Shown: positions 61,368 to 64,000 of the stretch, piece after piece
How positions within the stretch are numbered: position 1 is the first letter of the stretch
Layout of the letters: every line of letters begins with the position of its first letter
Assembly: GCA_964415195.1 (NCBI GenBank)
Contig: CAYPYD010000002.1
Span: 1-64,000 of the forward strand
Direction of reading: 5' to 3'
From: WTXA01 sp964415195
Lineage (GTDB): Bacteria; Bacillota; TC1
DNA: 64,000 bases
Made by a program: the position numbers and the translations under genes
Notes under the pieces: generated by a model
What the model saw: only the letters and a program-made list of their open reading frames with translations
Database searches by the model: none
Told to the model about the DNA's origin: nothing

Positions 61368-62654
61368 ATGGGTAAAACATTAGTAGAAAAAGTATTTGAT
61401 GCGCATAGGGTAGATTTACCTTATCCAGATACACACGTTTTAAGATTAGACAGAGTATTCTGTCACGAGATAACAACACCTATTGCCATTACAGACCTTA
61501 TGGCAAGAGGTAAGGATAGAGTCTTTGATCCAACCAAAATCAAAGCTGTAATCGACCATGTAACACCAGCTAAGGACTCTAAGACTGCCGAACAAGGTAA
61601 GATTTTAAGAGACTGGGCTAGAAGACACCAATTAAAAGATTTCTTTGATATTGGTAGAAACGGTGTTTGCCACGCTATATTCCCTGAGAAGGGCTTTGTT
61701 AGACCTGGCTATACTATCATCATGGGAGACTCCCATACTTGTACTCATGGAGCATTTGGTGCCTTTGCTGCAGGTGTAGGAACCACTGACCTTGAAGTTG
61801 GTATACTTAAAGGAGTTTGTGCCTTTAAAACACCAAAGACCATAAAGTTTGTGCTAAATGGTGAACTAAAACCTGGAGTATATGCCAAGGATATAATTTT
61901 ATTTATAATAAAAGAGCTAACTGTTAACGGAGCAACAAACATGGCTATAGAATTTACAGGACCAGTTGTTGATGCTATGTCCATGGAATCACGAATGACC
62001 TTGTGCAATATGGCGATAGAAGCAGGAGGAACTGTAGGTATCTGTTATCCAGATATGACAACTGTAGAATATCTTTGGAACTTTATTAAAGATGAATTTG
62101 CTACAAAGGAAGAGGCACTTAAAGATTATTCTAAATGGATTTCTGATGAAGATGCTTCTTATGAGAAAATATATGAATATGATATAAGCAAACTAGAACC
62201 AATGGTAACCTTCGGCTATAAGCCAGATCAAGTTAAAACAGTTAAAGAAATGACTGGCACCAAACTAGATCAAATATATATTGGAAGCTGTACCAATGGT
62301 CGTATAGAAGACTTAAGAATTGCCGCAAGTATTCTTAAAGGCAAGAAGATTAATGAATATGTAAGGGCTATTGTAAGCCCGGCTACTCCTGAAATATATA
62401 CTATGGCCTTAAAAGAAGGTTTAATTGAAATTTTCCAAGAAGCAGGTTTTTGTGTAACTAATCCTACATGTGGAGCTTGTCTTGGTATGAGTAACGGAGT
62501 TCTTGCAACAGGTGAGGCTTGTGCTTCAACAACTAATAGAAATTTCAATGGTAGAATGGGAAAAGGCGGTGTGGTTCATCTAATGAGTCCAGCATCAGCT
62601 GCTGCATCTGCTATTGCTGGTACTATCGTTAATTCAGAATTGTATAAAGGATAA
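61368..62654 (+). CDS. leuC: 3-isopropylmalate / citramalate dehydratase large subunit
   Basis: This 428-residue aconitase-family subunit has DSHTCTHGAFGAFAAGVGTTD (about 125-145) and the three cluster cysteines in YIGSCTNGR (about 304) and NPTCGACLGMSNG (about 363-375). It isomerises 2-isopropylmalate to 3-isopropylmalate, or citramalate to 3-methylmalate. As cimA and leuB are in the T-box operon and leuA is not in view, a citramalate role is likely. Related hydro-lyases such as dimethylmalate dehydratase are possible. Confidence 0.92.
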   Translation: MGKTLVEKVFDAHRVDLPYPDTHVLRLDRVFCHEITTPIAITDLMARGKDRVFDPTKIKAVIDHVTPAKDSKTAEQGKILRDWARRHQLKDFFDIGRNGVCHAIFPEKGFVRPGYTIIMGDSHTCTHGAFGAFAAGVGTTDLEVGILKGVCAFKTPKTIKFVLNGELKPGVYAKDIILFIIKELTVNGATNMAIEFTGPVVDAMSMESRMTLCNMAIEAGGTVGICYPDMTTVEYLWNFIKDEFATKEEALKDYSKWISDEDASYEKIYEYDISKLEPMVTFGYKPDQVKTVKEMTGTKLDQIYIGSCTNGRIEDLRIAASILKGKKINEYVRAIVSPATPEIYTMALKEGLIEIFQEAGFCVTNPTCGACLGMSNGVLATGEACASTTNRNFNGRMGKGGVVHLMSPASAAASAIAGTIVNSELYKG

Positions 62655-63191
62655 ATGGTGAAAAAAATGAAAAATTTTAATGGAAAAGTTTTGTTTTTAG
62701 ATAGAAGTGATATTAATACAGACGAAATTATACCTGCTAAGTATCTAACAGAGATAACTAAAGAAGCTTTAAAACCATATTTGCTAGAGGATCTTTCATT
62801 ACCAACTTTTGATAATAAAGTAGATATCAAGGATAAGGTAGTAGTAGTAACCAGAGAAAACTTTGGTTGTGGTTCTTCAAGAGAGCATGCTCCTTGGGCT
62901 TTGGAAGTCAATGGCATAAATGTTGTAATAGCACAAAGCTTTGCCAGAATATTTAGACAGAATATGTTTAACTGTGGCATGGTGGCTATAGAACTGCCTG
63001 AAGAACAAATAGATAATTTATTCAAAAACTATGCAGGTCTTAATACTACAATCAAAGTGGACATTGATAATGCCAAAATATATGTTTCATCTGGTGAAAA
63101 ATCAGAAGTTATCGACTTTGAACTTGGTGGCTATGATAAGACTTTAGTACAAGAAGGCGGTTGGGTTAACTACGCTGACAATAGGTATTAG
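62655..63191 (+). CDS. leuD: 3-isopropylmalate / citramalate dehydratase small subunit
   Basis: This 178-residue swivelling-domain subunit has DRSDINTDEIIPAKYLTE (about 15-32), which includes the substrate-specificity loop after IIPAK. The conserved ENFGCGSSREHAPWAL (about 69-84) and SFARIFRQNMFNCG follow. It pairs with LeuC to complete the active site. Its ATG abuts the leuC stop; an in-frame ATG four codons later (62667) is an alternative start. Confidence 0.92.
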   Translation: MVKKMKNFNGKVLFLDRSDINTDEIIPAKYLTEITKEALKPYLLEDLSLPTFDNKVDIKDKVVVVTRENFGCGSSREHAPWALEVNGINVVIAQSFARIFRQNMFNCGMVAIELPEEQIDNLFKNYAGLNTTIKVDIDNAKIYVSSGEKSEVIDFELGGYDKTLVQEGGWVNYADNRY

Positions 63192-63212
63192 AATTATTAA
63201 CAGTACATTTAT

Positions 63213-63247
63213 AATAAGAACATCTTATGGGTGTTCTTATTTTTTTA
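63213..63247 (+). terminator. Terminator of leuCD
   Basis: AATAAGAACA pairs with TGTTCTTATT and is followed by T residues. Confidence 0.85.
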
Positions 63248-63360
63248 TGGAACTTTGTGTTACAATTGTATAAATGGATGAAGAAATATGATGGCCAAAG
63301 AGCATTTTATTATAGGTTTAAGATATTAAACCATAGAGAAATGTGAAGAATGGAGCTAAT

Positions 63361-64000
63361 ATGGATGAGAAATGGATAGACAAATGGAAACAAGACTTGG
63401 ATCAATTAAGAGAAGAACTTCCAAAAAAACATTTAAATCTCTACTTTGGGCAAAGTGAGGAAAACTTCCTTTGGGCAATAGATAAATTGAAATCGGAAGT
63501 TATGGATTTAGACCACTTTGTTGTCATAGCTAACATTGCCAAGATTGTTGCCTCATTTGGAGATGCTCACACAACTTTACTAATTCCAGGTAAATGGTTT
63601 TTGCCATTTGACTTCTATTGGTTTGAAGAAGGTATATTTATTGTGGGAGGAAAAGATAAGTATAGTTCGCTAATAGGTTGTAGGATAACTCATATCAATG
63701 AACTTGATATATTAGATGTAATAAGTCGTATTAGCTCTGTCATAGCTTATGAGAATCAATCTTTTCTGAAGTCGCAACTTCCGAAATATATTAGAGTAGC
63801 TGAAGTACTTTACGGTCTTGATATAATTACAGGATTAAATGACCTAAGTATCAGGGTAGAATATGGTGATAGAATTGTTTCGGATATCCAGATAAAAACC
63901 TATACTGAACAACAATTGAATGCTGATTATATAAATATTGATGAGCTACTTGAACTTGAAATCCCCTTACATCGAATTAAATATGGTGAAAACTATTGGA
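63361..64000 (+). CDS. S41 peptidase-like protein, N-terminal part (runs off the window)
   Basis: From ATG 63361 (GGAG nearby) an uninterrupted frame runs to the window end, about 213 codons. It begins MDEKWIDKWKQDLDQLREEL and contains VVIANIAKIVASFGDAHTTLLIP (about residues 56-78), the IxSFGDxHTxL motif typical of the N-terminal region of S41/tail-specific protease-like proteins. The next part resembles the region before their catalytic domain. There is no signal peptide. The catalytic serine would lie outside the window. Confidence 0.7.
   Translation, partial: MDEKWIDKWKQDLDQLREELPKKHLNLYFGQSEENFLWAIDKLKSEVMDLDHFVVIANIAKIVASFGDAHTTLLIPGKWFLPFDFYWFEEGIFIVGGKDKYSSLIGCRITHINELDILDVISRISSVIAYENQSFLKSQLPKYIRVAEVLYGLDIITGLNDLSIRVEYGDRIVSDIQIKTYTEQQLNADYINIDELLELEIPLHRIKYGENYW

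Overview
The window looks like chromosomal DNA of a low-GC, Gram-positive anaerobe, most likely a member of the Clostridia (Bacillota). The grounds are AT-rich codon use, strong AGGAGG-type ribosome binding sites with frequent TTG starts, a T-box leader, a CIRCE operator, and genes typical of amino-acid or heterocycle-fermenting anaerobes (molybdenum hydroxylase, dihydropyrimidinase, UbiD decarboxylase). I cannot name genus or species. I saw no insertion sequence, prophage, CRISPR array, rRNA or tRNA; the only classical RNA gene is ssrA.

Layout. 1-54 is the 3' end of tuf. 124-9572 is a seven-gene branched-chain amino acid operon (ilvE-ilvD-ilvB-ilvN-second ilvB-leuB-cimA) behind a T-box whose likely specifier is the Ile codon AUC. 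Isoleucine is therefore probably made by the citramalate route; the matching leuCD pair is at 61368-63191 with its own promoter and no T-box. ilvC and leuA are not in the window. A CorA transporter and tmRNA follow. 10985-17027 is an accessory catabolic island: an OFA-type transporter, a GntR/UTRA regulator and an unusual trio (RibD-C-like reductase, UbiD-like decarboxylase, CodA-like deaminase). 17151-19172 holds a GNAT enzyme and a protein with three fused RidA domains. 19416-32715 concerns the cell surface: two membrane proteins, a secreted NHL/ricin-lectin protein and a 2919-residue cyclic beta-1,2-glucan synthase-like enzyme behind a possible attenuator.

33014-47270 mixes a YerB-like protein, an operon of poorly known families (DUF4914-like, DUF6671-like, dihydropyrimidinase) behind a candidate riboswitch, an iron-sulfur flavoprotein-like reductase, a three-subunit molybdenum hydroxylase, a toxin-antitoxin pair, a pilin-LRR fusion, a YczE-like membrane protein and an SsnA/TrzA-like amidohydrolase. 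Two homologous intergenic elements of about 85 bases, each with its own -10 box and terminator, look like small RNA genes.

47563-64000 is mostly housekeeping: 5-formyl-THF cyclo-ligase, a DtxR-family regulator divergent from an Fbp-type ferric iron ABC transporter with two operator-like inverted repeats, a UvrD/PcrA-like helicase, a small cupin, htpG and clpB diverging around one perfect CIRCE element, a molybdopterin-domain lipoprotein, leuCD, and the start of an S41-peptidase-like gene cut by the window edge.

The best candidates for something undescribed are the reductase-decarboxylase-deaminase island, the single-chain triple RidA protein, the structured leader of the DUF4914/DUF6671/dihydropyrimidinase operon, and the paired small RNA-like elements.
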